A stretch of DNA of 5,022 nucleotides, taken from contig CAJJRX010000056.1 of NCBI GenBank assembly GCA_905194315.1, positions 1 to 5,022 of the forward strand. The letters are read 5' to 3'. A program made the position numbers and the translations under genes. Of the stretch, positions 5,010 to 5,022 are shown one piece after another. The notes beneath the pieces were generated by a model. That model did no database searches, was not told the DNA's origin, and was given only the letters and a program-made list of their open reading frames with translations. Origin of the DNA: an uncultured Sutterella sp. Its GTDB lineage: Bacteria; Pseudomonadota; Gammaproteobacteria; Burkholderiales; Burkholderiaceae_F. Numbering within the stretch: position 1 is the first letter of the stretch; the number at the start of each line of letters is the position of its first letter.

Positions 5010-5022
5010 ATCATAAAGTTTC

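Overview
The window looks like a chromosomal segment of a moderately GC-rich proteobacterium. The coding regions are GC-rich, the ribosome binding sites are clear, and the intergenic DNA is more AT-rich. The gene content (a DcuC-type C4-dicarboxylate carrier, a LysR regulator and a paralogous argininosuccinate-lyase-like enzyme) would suit an anaerobic or host-associated Burkholderiales such as a Sutterella relative. That placement is an inference from memory of similar gene sets, not something the sequence proves.

Positions 1-2605 carry two minus-strand genes. A LysR-type regulator (2605 down to 1622) is followed 173 bases later by a DcuC-family transporter of 460 residues (1448 down to 66). 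A 179-base divergent intergenic region (2606-2784), dense in inverted repeats, separates the regulator from a plus-strand gene. That gene (2785-4272) encodes a 495-residue enzyme of the fumarase/aspartase superfamily, closest to argininosuccinate lyase, and a strong intrinsic terminator follows it (4335-4366). The natural reading is a LysR-controlled module: the lyase splits an N-succinyl (aspartyl) compound and releases fumarate, while the carrier moves C4-dicarboxylates, for example exchanging external substrate for succinate. The lyase has Asn where argininosuccinate lyases have their conserved active-site His, so its substrate is probably not the usual arginine-biosynthesis intermediate. 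A 13-base identical element occurs upstream of both minus-strand genes and is a candidate shared operator.

The right end (4367-5022) is about 490 bases of AT-rich, gene-poor DNA leading to a very small gene (4857-4979). It encodes a 40-residue peptide that is almost entirely a signal peptide, with about five residues after the likely cleavage site. A near-perfect terminator begins inside its stop codon. A sigma70-like promoter overlapping a 12-base palindrome, and several leader hairpins, lie upstream. This is the least ordinary part of the window: either an intact small secreted-peptide or leader-RNA gene, or the scar of an exported-protein gene that lost its body.
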